From positions 372,001 through 436,000 of the forward strand of contig WNWL01000006.1 in the NCBI GenBank assembly GCA_009733745.1: a DNA stretch of 64,000 nucleotides, in the 5' to 3' direction. The notes under the pieces are model-generated. The model searched no databases. It had not been told where the DNA came from and saw only the letters and a program-made list of their open reading frames with translations. Source of the stretch: Oceanobacillus sp. HTM 045 (lineage in GTDB: Bacteria; Pseudomonadota; Alphaproteobacteria; Rhodobacterales; Rhodobacteraceae). Position numbers and translations under genes: made by a program. Below are positions 36,335-43,871 of this stretch, in pieces. Positions within the stretch are counted from its first letter, which is position 1; every line of letters begins with the position of its first letter.

Positions 36335-37396
36335 TCAGCGCTGCGGAACGGCCTCGCGGACGAGCGCGCGGATGTCCTCCGGCGGCGCGGCGCGGATGTC
36401 GGCCAGCGCACCCTCGACCACCTTCAGCAGGTCCGCCCCGGGCAGGCCGGCGGCGTCCATCTCGGCGACCCACTCGGCGTGGATCGGCGCGGCGGTGCTG
36501 GCGCGGAAGGCGGCAAGCTCCTCCTCCGGGAACTCCACCGCGGTGACCTCGAAGGCGGCGAGCACGTCGCCCCATTTCGAGATCATGTCGTTGTAGTTCA
36601 GGATGTAGTCGTCGAGCGCGATCGGGATGGCGCGCATCAGCGCGCGGCGGTTGCGGTCGGACAGCGCGGCCAGCGCGTCGGCGTTGACGACCACCGGGCA
36701 GTGCACGGTGCCGGGGTCGAGATTGCGGGTCCACCACTCGGCGAGCGCGATGGTGTTGAACGAGAAATGGGCGTGCTGGGCGAAGGCTGCGGCCTCGATC
36801 TCGCCGCTCTCCAGCGCCGGGTAGGTCTCGCCCGCGGTGAGCGAGACCGGCTCGGCGCCCGCGGCGGCCATCGCGCGGCCGATGCCGCCGGTGGCGCGCA
36901 TCGCCTTGCCGCTGAGCCAGTCAAGCGAGGTCGGCGCGGCGCCGGTGCCGACGAGATTGTACTGCGGCAGCGGCGTCGGCATCAGCAGCACGGCGTTCCA
37001 CTTCGCCATCTCCGCCTGGGTGGCGGGGTGGCCGTAGAGCGCGAGGCTGGCGGCCAGCTCCTCCTCCAGCGTGGCGACGCCGAGGAACGGGAGTTCCAGC
37101 GCGGTCAGGGTGAGGTTCTTTTCCGGGTGGTAGCCGGCGCAGAACTGCGCCATCTCGAACTTGCCCGCGGCGATGCCGTCGAGGTTCTCCTTCGAGGGCG
37201 AGAGGTCGCCGTAGTGGATGTTGATCTTGAAGTCGCCGCGCGAGAACCGCTCGACCAGCGACGCGAGGCGCTCGACATGTTCGGTGAAGGCCCGGCGCTT
37301 GCCCCAGAGAGAGACGTCCCACTCGACCGTCTCGGCGCGCGCAGGCATGACCCCGAGGGCGAAGATCGCCCCAGCCACCAGCAATTTCTTGATCAA
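36335..37396 (-). CDS. TRAP transporter periplasmic substrate-binding protein (DctP-like)
   Basis: DctP-type proteins bind organic acids in the periplasm for TRAP permeases. The 353-residue product has a signal peptide MIKKLLVAGAIFALGVMPARA and the usual order: FTEHVERLASLVERFSRGDF, YGDLSPSKENLDGIAAGKFEM, LPFLGVATLEEELA, LSGKAMRATGGIGRAMAAAG, then TAGETYPALESGEIEAAAF. The Arg of KAMRATG corresponds to the conserved carboxylate-binding Arg. No dctQ or dctM membrane subunit gene is adjacent, so this is an orphan binding protein. Its ligand cannot be told from sequence. Confidence 0.9.
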   Translation of the reverse strand: MIKKLLVAGAIFALGVMPARAETVEWDVSLWGKRRAFTEHVERLASLVERFSRGDFKINIHYGDLSPSKENLDGIAAGKFEMAQFCAGYHPEKNLTLTALELPFLGVATLEEELAASLALYGHPATQAEMAKWNAVLLMPTPLPQYNLVGTGAAPTSLDWLSGKAMRATGGIGRAMAAAGAEPVSLTAGETYPALESGEIEAAAFAQHAHFSFNTIALAEWWTRNLDPGTVHCPVVVNADALAALSDRNRRALMRAIPIALDDYILNYNDMISKWGDVLAAFEVTAVEFPEEELAAFRASTAAPIHAEWVAEMDAAGLPGADLLKVVEGALADIRAAPPEDIRALVREAVPQR

Positions 37397-37515
37397 GGCC
37401 GTCGTCTCCGTGCAGGGCTCCGCAGGGACGACCCCGGAGCTTGTCTCTCAACGCCACCCCGCGCGCAAACTAGTCGCAGCTTCCCCGAGCGTCAATGCAA
37501 TTGCGAAACCAACTC

Positions 37516-37542
37516 GCGGGCGCAACAAAAGGTCGCGCCCGC
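37516..37542 (-). terminator. Hairpin after first CHAP hydrolase gene
   Basis: GCGGGCGC and GCGCCCGC form an 8-bp stem around an 11-base A-rich loop, 16 bases past the stop of the leftward gene. The following minus-strand sequence has only short T runs. Weak to moderate evidence. Confidence 0.45.
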
Positions 37543-37557
37543 GCAAATTGCGCACGA

Positions 37558-38652
37558 TCAGCGGCTGTCGGCGAAGCTGGCGCCGCCCTTGGCGATCTTC
37601 ATGACCGGCAGGTTGTACATGTCCGGGGTGATCTCGAAGTCCTTCGGCATCCGGAACATCTCGATCAGGCCCTTGCGGTAGGCGACGTAGCAGACCCGCC
37701 CGCCGGTCTTGTTGCGCTGGTTGCCGCCGAGCATGACGAGGTAGCCCTCCGGCGTCTGGCCGACGATGAAGCCGACATGGCCCTTGCCCTTCTTCTTCGG
37801 ATCCTTGGGGTAGAGCTTGCCGTAGTTGATCACCGCCACGCAGCCGACGCAGGGCCGGTCGACCTTCCTGCCCCAGCGCCGGTAGCTCTGCGAGCCGGAG
37901 CTCTCGGCGCTCTCGTAGCCGGCCTGTTCCAGCGTCCAGCCGACGAAGGAGGCGCACCAGGGGCGCTCGTCGGTCATGTCGTCCGCGCTCTTGAACTTCT
38001 TCTTCTTCGAGAGCTGGTCGGTGGCCCAGTGGTATTCCTGGATGCGGGCGTTGTGCTTGCTGCCCTTGATCTCCTGCACGCCGGTCGCAAGCTCCTCCTC
38101 GGCGACGCCGATCCAGGCGGGCTTCACCGGCGTGGCCGGGGGCGGCAGGGTGGCCTGCGCGGTCGGGCCCGCCTTGGGCTTGCCGGTCATCGTGACATGC
38201 GCGCCGCGGGCGGCGAGGTTCTCGGCGGCGGGCAGCCATGCGGGCTTGCCGTCGGCCGGGCCGGGCACCTTCATCACCGCCCGCGCCGCGTCGCGCGCCC
38301 GGCCTTCGGCGCCATCAGCCATCGCCCGGAGGCGGCGGATGGTGGCGCCGTCGGGCTCGACCAGCCCGTCGGGGTTGCGCATGAAGCTCCGCTGGAAGGC
38401 GATGATGGCCTTCACGGTGGAGGATTTCGCCGCGTTGCGCGCGATCAGCCCGTCGACGCCCTTCGGGTCGAAGGCGCGGGTCTTGGCCTTGCGGGCGGCG
38501 AACTCCAGCAGGAGCTGCACCGTCCTGACGTCGGCCTGGTCGTTCTGCGCACCGCGGGCGCGGTCGCCGACCGGGGCGGCGATGGCGAAGCCCGACAGGA
38601 AGCCGGTGCCGACCGCCACGATCCGGTCGAGGTTCAGGTTCTGGATGCCCAT
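37558..38652 (-). CDS. Peptidoglycan-binding + CHAP-domain murein hydrolase (paralogue 1)
   Basis: CHAP domains are Cys-His amidases or endopeptidases of peptidoglycan. From ATG 38652 (AAGGAG upstream) the chain is 364 residues. The N-terminal 110 residues form a PG-binding-like helical domain (VRTVQLLLEFAARKAKTRA, FDPKGVDGLIARNAAKSST, FMRNPDGLVEPDG). A Pro/Ala-rich linker follows, then a TIGR02594-like CHAP domain with Cys233 in RPWCASFVGWTLEQAGYESA and His292 in KGHVGFIVGQ. There is no signal peptide, which in a Gram-negative suggests export by T6SS or phage-type lysis rather than Sec. It is closely similar to the next gene upstream, so a duplication is evident. No immunity-like gene is seen beside it. 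Confidence 0.85.
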   Translation of the reverse strand: MGIQNLNLDRIVAVGTGFLSGFAIAAPVGDRARGAQNDQADVRTVQLLLEFAARKAKTRAFDPKGVDGLIARNAAKSSTVKAIIAFQRSFMRNPDGLVEPDGATIRRLRAMADGAEGRARDAARAVMKVPGPADGKPAWLPAAENLAARGAHVTMTGKPKAGPTAQATLPPPATPVKPAWIGVAEEELATGVQEIKGSKHNARIQEYHWATDQLSKKKKFKSADDMTDERPWCASFVGWTLEQAGYESAESSGSQSYRRWGRKVDRPCVGCVAVINYGKLYPKDPKKKGKGHVGFIVGQTPEGYLVMLGGNQRNKTGGRVCYVAYRKGLIEMFRMPKDFEITPDMYNLPVMKIAKGGASFADSR

Positions 38653-38983
38653 GTCGCGTCTCCTTGGTCTGTTTCCGGGGCACTGCGGGACCGTCCACCG
38701 GCCCGCCGCATGGCGAGCGGGTATGGCGGCCGGACTTTTCAGCCGGATATCCCGGGGCGGGTGCCGCTGTTTCAATTGTTTCGCCGTCCCGGGCGGCGCG
38801 GGCCGTCGCGGGAGCGTCGTGCGTCTTTCTCGAAAGCCAGCGCGGCCGGGGCGCTATTCCCCCGGACGCGGCCGAACGTCTAGGCGACGCGGCCCGGCGC
38901 GACTGTGGGGACTGCCACGAAAAAGTGAAACTTATCAGGGAGGTAGGGCCCCGCGACGCGGCGGGGCCCGGATTGGTTGCGCC
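38653..38983. other. Spacer between the two CHAP genes
   Basis: The 331 bases hold the terminator-like hairpin of the upstream paralogue (38946-38969) and, on the minus strand, a possible -35 TTGAAA (38770-38775) for the downstream one. No coding frame of normal composition and no small immunity gene is visible. Confidence 0.55.
38946..38969 (-). terminator. Hairpin after second CHAP hydrolase gene
   Basis: GGGCCCCGC and GCGGGGCCC form a 9-bp perfect stem with a six-base loop 14 bases past the stop. A CTTTTTC run occurs about 20 bases later on the minus strand. Probable terminator. Confidence 0.55.
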
Positions 38984-40060
38984 TTAGCGACTGTCGGCGA
39001 AGCCGCCGCCGCCCTTCTCGACCTTGAGGATCGGCAGGTCGTAGAGCGCGGCGGGCACGTCGTAGTCCTTCGGCATCCGCCAGGCGACGAAGTGCGACTT
39101 GCGGAAGGCGGAGTAGCGCACCTTGTGGCTCTGGTTGCCGCCGAGCAGGACGATGCGGCCCGACTTGGTCTTGCCGACGACGAAGCCGACATGGCCCTTG
39201 CCCTGCTTCTTCTTGTCGTCCGGGTAGACGCGGCCCCAGTCGATCACGCCGACGCAGCCGATGCAGGGCTTCGAGACCTTCGAGCCCCAGCGCTTGTAGC
39301 TTTGCGACCAGGAGCTTTCGGCGCTCTCGTAGCCCGCCTGTTCCAGCACCCAGCCGACGAAGGAGGCGCACCAGGGCTTCTCGTCGGTGAGCTTGCCCGG
39401 CTTCTTCTTGTACGCCTTCTGCAGCTGGGTGGTGGACCAGTGGTACTCGAGCACGCGGGCGGTGTGCTTGGTCTTGGAGTGGTCCTCGGCGACGCCGAGC
39501 TCGTCCTCGGCGACGTCGATCCAGACCGGCTCGTCGCCACCGGCGGCGGGGACGGTCTCGACGCCCGCCTTCTGCGGCTTCGGCCGGTCGGTGACCGGGT
39601 CGGCGGCGCCGCCGCCCTTCGCCGCGCCGGTGGCGGAGGGCAGCCAGGAGGGCTTGCCATCCGTCTTCGTCGGCGAGGCCATGACCGAGCGGGCCGGGTC
39701 CTTCCCCGTGCCCTCCGCGCCGGCGACGGTCTCCAGCAGCTTGCGATGCGTCAGCCCGTCGGGGTCCACCACCCCGTCGGGGTTGCGCATGATGGTGCGC
39801 TGGAAGGCGACGATCGCCTTCACCGTGCTCGACTTCGCCGCGTTGCGGGCGATCTTGCCGTCGACGCCTTTCGGGTCGAAGGCGGGGTTCTTGAGCTTGC
39901 GCGCGGCGTATTCGAGCAGGAGCTGGACGGTCTCGACATCCACCTCGTCGTTCTTCGCCCCGCGCGCCCGGTCGCCGACCTTCGCGCCCAGCGCGAAACC
40001 GCTGAGGAACCGCGATCCGACCGACATGACACGTTTCAGGCTTATCCGTGAATCAGGCAT
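38984..40060 (-). CDS. Peptidoglycan-binding + CHAP-domain murein hydrolase (paralogue 2)
   Basis: This 358-residue paralogue of the 37558-38652 product starts at ATG 40060 with AAGGAGG upstream. Its N-terminal PG-binding-like domain reads VETVQLLLEYAARKLKNPA, FDPKGVDGKIARNAAKSST and IMRNPDGVVDPDG. The CHAP domain has Cys231 in KPWCASFVGWVLEQAGYESA and His290 in KGHVGFVVGK. Both proteins end in nearly the same KGG-SFADSR tail. The linkers and the central part diverge most. It lacks a signal peptide. The gene is divergent from the GlxA-type regulator, which shares its 263-base upstream region. A role as a T6SS murein-degrading effector is plausible but unproven. Confidence 0.85.
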   Translation of the reverse strand: MPDSRISLKRVMSVGSRFLSGFALGAKVGDRARGAKNDEVDVETVQLLLEYAARKLKNPAFDPKGVDGKIARNAAKSSTVKAIVAFQRTIMRNPDGVVDPDGLTHRKLLETVAGAEGTGKDPARSVMASPTKTDGKPSWLPSATGAAKGGGAADPVTDRPKPQKAGVETVPAAGGDEPVWIDVAEDELGVAEDHSKTKHTARVLEYHWSTTQLQKAYKKKPGKLTDEKPWCASFVGWVLEQAGYESAESSWSQSYKRWGSKVSKPCIGCVGVIDWGRVYPDDKKKQGKGHVGFVVGKTKSGRIVLLGGNQSHKVRYSAFRKSHFVAWRMPKDYDVPAALYDLPILKVEKGGGGFADSR

Positions 40061-40323
40061 CCCCGTAGCCTCCTTCCGGCATGGGCGCCACCCACCCGGC
40101 GCCCCCTGGGTCGAGGCCCGTGACCCCATGCCCCGGGGTCCGCGGACGGGGAGATTGTACCAGTGTTGGACCGCCTTGCCTGTGCGCAAGGCCACGGGGG
40201 CAAATCGCGACACGCGGCATGTCGGATTTGGCCGAATCACCATTGAACGCTGTGAAAGCACATGCTTATTCCAAGGGTTAGCAGGACGCAGACAGCGTGC
40301 GCGAACAGGGGAGTGGGCGGCGT

Positions 40324-41331
40324 ATGACAAGGACGGCGCATCGTGAGGAGCCGGCCCGGGAGGATTCCCCGCGCGAGTTCGTGTTTCACCTTTCGCCGCG
40401 CTTCTCGATGATGGCTTTCGCGGCCGCGATCGAGCCGCTGCGCGTCGCCAACCGGCTGGCCCGGCGCGACTACTACTCGTGGAGGATCTCCTCCAGCGAC
40501 GGCAAGCCGGTGCGCTGTTCCAACGGCTGCCAGATCGCCGCCGACATGGCGCTGGACGACCTGCCCCACGACGCGACGGTGATGATCTGCACCGGGATCG
40601 ACGTGCGCGAGGCGACGACCCGCCCGCTGCTGACCTGGCTGCGCCGCCAGAACCGGCGCGGGGTGCGGATCGGCGCGGTCTGCACCGGCGCGCATGTGCT
40701 CGCCGCGGCGGGGCTGCTCGACGGCAAGCGCTGCACGCTGCACTGGGAGAACCACGCCGCCTTCATGGAGCAGTTCCCGGAGGTGGAGATCTCCACCCTG
40801 CTCTACTGCGTCGACGACGGGATCTACACCTGCGCCGGCGGCACGGCGGGGGCGGACATGATGATCCACCTGATCTCGATGGAGCACGGCCCGGACCTCG
40901 CCTCGCTGGTGGCGGACCAGCTGATCCACACCCAGGTCCGCACCACGGAGGACGAGCAGCGCCTCTCCGTCCCTGCGCGGATCGGCGTGCGGCATCCGAA
41001 GCTGGTCAACGTGATCCAGATGATGGAGTCGAACATCGAGGAGCCGATCAGCCCCTCGGAGCTGGCCAAGGCGGTCAACATGTCGACCCGCCAGCTGGAG
41101 CGCCTGTTCCGGCGCTATCTCAACCGCTCGCCCAAGCGGTACTACATGGAACTCCGGCTGGAGAAGGCGCGCAACCTGCTGCTGCTGACCGACATGTCGG
41201 TGATCAACGTGGCGCTGGCCTGCGGCTTCACCTCGCCGTCGCACTTCTCCAAGTGCTACCGGGCGCATTTCAACCGCACCCCCTACCGCGAGCGGGCCAC
41301 CCCGGCGGCGGAGGCCCGCCAGAAGGTCTGA
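40324..41331 (+). CDS. GlxA-family (DJ-1/PfpI + AraC) transcriptional regulator
   Basis: The 335-residue product from ATG 40324 has a DJ-1/PfpI-like domain at about 18-200 (FVFHLSPRFSMMAFAAAIEPL, RRGVRIGAVCTGAHVLAAAGLLDG, CTLHWENHAAF). An AraC HTH pair follows at about 225-325 (ISPSELAKAVNMSTRQLERLF, DMSVINVALACGFTSPSHFSKCYR). The Cys in GAVCTGAHV sits at the position of the DJ-1 nucleophile elbow, although regulators of this type are usually non-enzymatic. The best known relatives, GbdR and CdhR, control glycine-betaine and carnitine use. A GTG further upstream is possible, but GGGGAG favours this ATG. It lies between the CHAP genes and the three-gene family. Confidence 0.92.
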   Translation: MTRTAHREEPAREDSPREFVFHLSPRFSMMAFAAAIEPLRVANRLARRDYYSWRISSSDGKPVRCSNGCQIAADMALDDLPHDATVMICTGIDVREATTRPLLTWLRRQNRRGVRIGAVCTGAHVLAAAGLLDGKRCTLHWENHAAFMEQFPEVEISTLLYCVDDGIYTCAGGTAGADMMIHLISMEHGPDLASLVADQLIHTQVRTTEDEQRLSVPARIGVRHPKLVNVIQMMESNIEEPISPSELAKAVNMSTRQLERLFRRYLNRSPKRYYMELRLEKARNLLLLTDMSVINVALACGFTSPSHFSKCYRAHFNRTPYRERATPAAEARQKV

Positions 41332-41349
41332 GCCCCGGCGCGCGCCCTT

Positions 41350-41400
41350 CCCGACTGGTCCCCTTTCCCGACTGGTCCCCTTTCCTCACTGGCTCCCGCG
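41350..41400. repeat. 17-bp tandem repeats before the three-gene family
   Basis: Two perfect copies of CCCGACTGGTCCCCTTT run head to tail at 41350-41366 and 41367-41383, and a diverged third copy follows to 41400. They lie 19 bases after the GlxA-type gene and 115 before the next start. They may be a leader element or just slippage. Confidence 0.8.
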
Positions 41401-41514
41401 GCGGCGTTCGCGGGGTTGTGACCATCTTCACTGCGCCGCGAATCCCCCTCCCCTACTGTGCTTCTCGGGGAAGTCTGGCCGGGGAATCCGGGATCGCGTT
41501 CAGGAGGTGGGTCG

Positions 41515-42531
41515 ATGTCGACGAAGAAGCTCTGGATCGGTGTTGCGGGTGGCGCGGGGCTGTCGGTGATCGGCGGAATCGCCACGCATTTCATCTGCTT
41601 CTTCAACTGGGCCGACCCGTCGCAGCAGATCTGGTGCGGCGTCGCCTGCAAGCGGCTGGGCGTGGTGGCCCATGTCGGCGGCAACGTCTCGATCGCGGTG
41701 ATGACCGGCGTCGGCGGCCGCCCGGACGTGCGCGGCCTGACCAGCAGCGGCGCCGATTTCGCCATCGATCTCGGCGCCAAGTGGGGCGCGATGATCAAGG
41801 CGGGCGGCAAGACGCTGAAGGCGATCAAGCTGCTCGGCAAGATGAGCGACGCGGCGACGATGAAGAAGTGGATCAGCTCGGAATCGGGCAAGGCCTTCTT
41901 CAACTGGATGACCGGCGACCTCGGGATCGACCTGAACAAGAAGGGTTTCACCATGTTCGGCACGCCCGCCGGGCTCGGTCTGGGCGCGGGCATCTGGTAC
42001 GAGTGGCAGAAGGTGCAGTCCCTCGCCGGGGCCGACGCCTGGAACTTCAGCAAGCCGGAATGGCGGCTGCTGAAGCACAAGGGCAAGATCTGGCTGCAGA
42101 TGAAGGGCATCCCGCAGGAGGACGGCGCGGAGGTGCACATCTTCAACCTGCGGATCGACGAGATCGGCCCGGACAGCACGCTGCGCTTCACCGAGCGCGA
42201 GGGCATCTCCAAGGGCTATCTCGCGACCATGTTCGGCGAGACCAAGAACTTCCGGCTGGTGCACAAGGACTACCAGAAGGACGCCGACGCGCCAGCGGGC
42301 GGCGGGTTCAACCTGTCTCGCTACAAGCTGGAAGGCCGGGTCGACGTGAAGGGGTTCTGGGACCGGAAGGTCGTCACCACGCCGTTGCCGAACCAGACCT
42401 TCGGCATCGGGCTGGAGGTCTGGTCCGGCAAGCAGCGGGTCTGGTCGACCGACGACTACGTCAAGGTCAAGACCGATGCCTCGGGGCAGATTGCGCAGAT
42501 CGTCAACCCCGGGAACAAGTGGAAGGACTGA
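41515..42531 (+). CDS. Unrecognised Gly-rich family, member 1 of 3
   Basis: I do not recognise the family. The 338-residue protein begins with a hydrophobic Gly-rich segment (LWIGVAGGAGLSVIGGIATH), then WCGVACKRLGVVAHVGG and DFAIDLGAKWGAMIKAGG. A second Gly-zipper-like run follows, GFTMFGTPAGLGLGAGIWYEW near residue 145-165. The C-terminal half looks beta-rich (WRLLKHKGKIWLQMKGIP) and ends DDYVKVK through NPGNKWKD. It shares all these blocks with the next two genes but is the most diverged. It has a perfect AGGAGGTGG ribosome site 7 bases before the ATG. The Gly-zipper helices suggest membrane insertion. A T6SS-delivered or surface-active protein is one guess from the surroundings only. Confidence 0.75.
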   Translation: MSTKKLWIGVAGGAGLSVIGGIATHFICFFNWADPSQQIWCGVACKRLGVVAHVGGNVSIAVMTGVGGRPDVRGLTSSGADFAIDLGAKWGAMIKAGGKTLKAIKLLGKMSDAATMKKWISSESGKAFFNWMTGDLGIDLNKKGFTMFGTPAGLGLGAGIWYEWQKVQSLAGADAWNFSKPEWRLLKHKGKIWLQMKGIPQEDGAEVHIFNLRIDEIGPDSTLRFTEREGISKGYLATMFGETKNFRLVHKDYQKDADAPAGGGFNLSRYKLEGRVDVKGFWDRKVVTTPLPNQTFGIGLEVWSGKQRVWSTDDYVKVKTDASGQIAQIVNPGNKWKD

Positions 42532-42619
42532 GGGTCGCCCAAAAGGGGCAGGCGGGCCCGACCGGGGCCGGATCTGGGCCGATCTGTGGGAGATTTCACT
42601 TCTTCGTTCAGTTCAATCC

Positions 42620-42652
42620 GGCTACTCTCCGCCGCATTCGGGGCAGGACATT
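42620..42652 (+). promoter_or_regulatory. Conserved 33-bp upstream element (copy a)
   Basis: A 33-base element begins GGCTACTCT and contains ATTCGGGGCAGG. It matches 28 of 33 bases with the element before the third family gene while flanking DNA differs. TACTCT could be a -10 hexamer. It ends 17 bases before ATG 42670. A looser match (CTACT, then TCGGGG) lies at 41453-41470 before the first family gene. Confidence 0.6.
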
Positions 42653-42669
42653 TCAGGCCGGGAGTCTTC

Positions 42670-43746
42670 ATGGTTGACTGGAACAAGACGTGGATCGCCG
42701 TCTCGCAGAGCGGCGGTGGCGGCGGAGCCATCCTCGTCGGCGGCGGGCTCTATTTCCTTCCCTTCGTCAATGTCGCGAACCCGCGGAAGGTGATCCTCGC
42801 GGGCGTGACCTGCAAGCGGCTGGGTCTCGTCGCCCATGCCGGCGCGAGCCACGCGATCGGCATCATGCTCGGCGTCGGCTCGACCTCCGACATGGACGGG
42901 CTGACCGGCGGCGGCTGGGACTTCGCCGCGGACCTGGGCGCCAAGTGGGGCCAGATCGTCAAGCAGGGCGGGCGCATCGGCAAGTGGCTGAAGATCATCG
43001 AGAGCGCCTTCAAGGGCCTGAGCGCCGGCGCCCGCGCGGGTCTCGCCAAGGGCGGCGAGGTCGCCTTCAGCGAGGCGGCCAAGGGCCTGGTCAACGCCTT
43101 CGACGGCAATTTCGACCGCGACAAGCAGAAGCGCGGCTTCTACATGTTCGGCACCCCGCTCGGCGTCGGCCTGGGCGCGGGCGTCTGGTACGAGTGGCAG
43201 AACGTCTACGCGCTGGGCGGGCCGAAGGCGTGGAACTACGGCAAGCCGCGCTGGCGGCTGCAGCCTCATGGCGGCGGGGTCTACCTGCAACTGAAGGGCA
43301 TCCCCGAGCCGAACGGCGCGGACGTGCACATCAGCGGCATCCGCCTGAACGAGTGGGGCACGGACGGCTACGTCGACTTCACCAAGTTCAAGAACCCCCA
43401 CGCCGCGCTGAGCATCCAGAAGGGGCTGACCTTCCTCAACACCAAGGGCAAGGCGAACGGGTTCAAGTTCTTCACCAACCCCGCCGACCCGACCGCGCCG
43501 CCCGCCGACGGCGGGCTCAACATCGGCCACCACATGATCAGCGGGCGCTACGAGTACTTCAACTGGGGCCGCGGCATCCGCTCGACGCCCTACGACTCCG
43601 CGGGCAAGACCATCGAGCTCGGTCTCGACGTGAAGGTCGGCGGCAAGCTGGTCTGGCAGTCGGACGAGTACATCAAGGTCAAGGTGGATCAGGACAAGCG
43701 GATCCAGACCGTTTTCAACGGCAACCCGAGCAAGTGGCGCAAGTGA
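42670..43746 (+). CDS. Unrecognised Gly-rich family, member 2 of 3
   Basis: The 358-residue protein starts MVDWNKTWIAVSQSGGGGG, followed by the hydrophobic ILVGGGLYFLPFVNV. Blocks shared with its neighbours are VTCKRLGLVAHAGASHAIGI, GVGSTSDMDGLTGGGWDFAA, LGAKWGQIVKQGGRIGKWL, GFYMFGTPLGVGLGAGVWYEW and the C-terminal DEYIKVKV with NGNPSKWRK. A short amphipathic section at about 115-150 includes SAGARAGLAKGGEVAFSEAA. There is no signal peptide of usual form. A GGGAG motif precedes the ATG. Each family gene appears to have its own promoter rather than sharing an operon, given the conserved upstream element and hairpins between them. Function unknown. Confidence 0.75.
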   Translation: MVDWNKTWIAVSQSGGGGGAILVGGGLYFLPFVNVANPRKVILAGVTCKRLGLVAHAGASHAIGIMLGVGSTSDMDGLTGGGWDFAADLGAKWGQIVKQGGRIGKWLKIIESAFKGLSAGARAGLAKGGEVAFSEAAKGLVNAFDGNFDRDKQKRGFYMFGTPLGVGLGAGVWYEWQNVYALGGPKAWNYGKPRWRLQPHGGGVYLQLKGIPEPNGADVHISGIRLNEWGTDGYVDFTKFKNPHAALSIQKGLTFLNTKGKANGFKFFTNPADPTAPPADGGLNIGHHMISGRYEYFNWGRGIRSTPYDSAGKTIELGLDVKVGGKLVWQSDEYIKVKVDQDKRIQTVFNGNPSKWRK

Positions 43747-43755
43747 TCGCCCGGC

Positions 43756-43785
43756 GGCCCCGCCCCCGTCCGCGGCGGCGGGGCC
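43756..43785 (+). terminator. GC hairpin after member 2
   Basis: GGCCCCGCC and GGCGGGGCC pair over 9 bp around a 12-base loop, 9 bases past the stop. There is no clear T-run. It separates members 2 and 3. Confidence 0.45.
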
Positions 43786-43817
43786 ACCCGGCGAGGCTTT
43801 CGCAGCGCAGCACTTCA

Positions 43818-43850
43818 GGCTAGTCTTTGCCCCATTCGGGGCAGGGCATT
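43818..43850 (+). promoter_or_regulatory. Conserved 33-bp upstream element (copy b)
   Basis: This copy begins GGCTAGTCT and contains CATTCGGGGCAGG. It differs from copy a at five of 33 positions. TTTCGC lies exactly 17 bases before TAGTCT, which gives a weak promoter-like pair. It ends 21 bases before ATG 43872. Confidence 0.6.
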
Positions 43851-43871
43851 ATCTCGACATTCGGGGTCATC

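Noticed and set aside
40171-40192. 7-bp hairpin in the CHAP/regulator intergenic region
   Set aside because: Could be a leader hairpin, but short and with no supporting T-run or known RNA family, so not listed as a feature.
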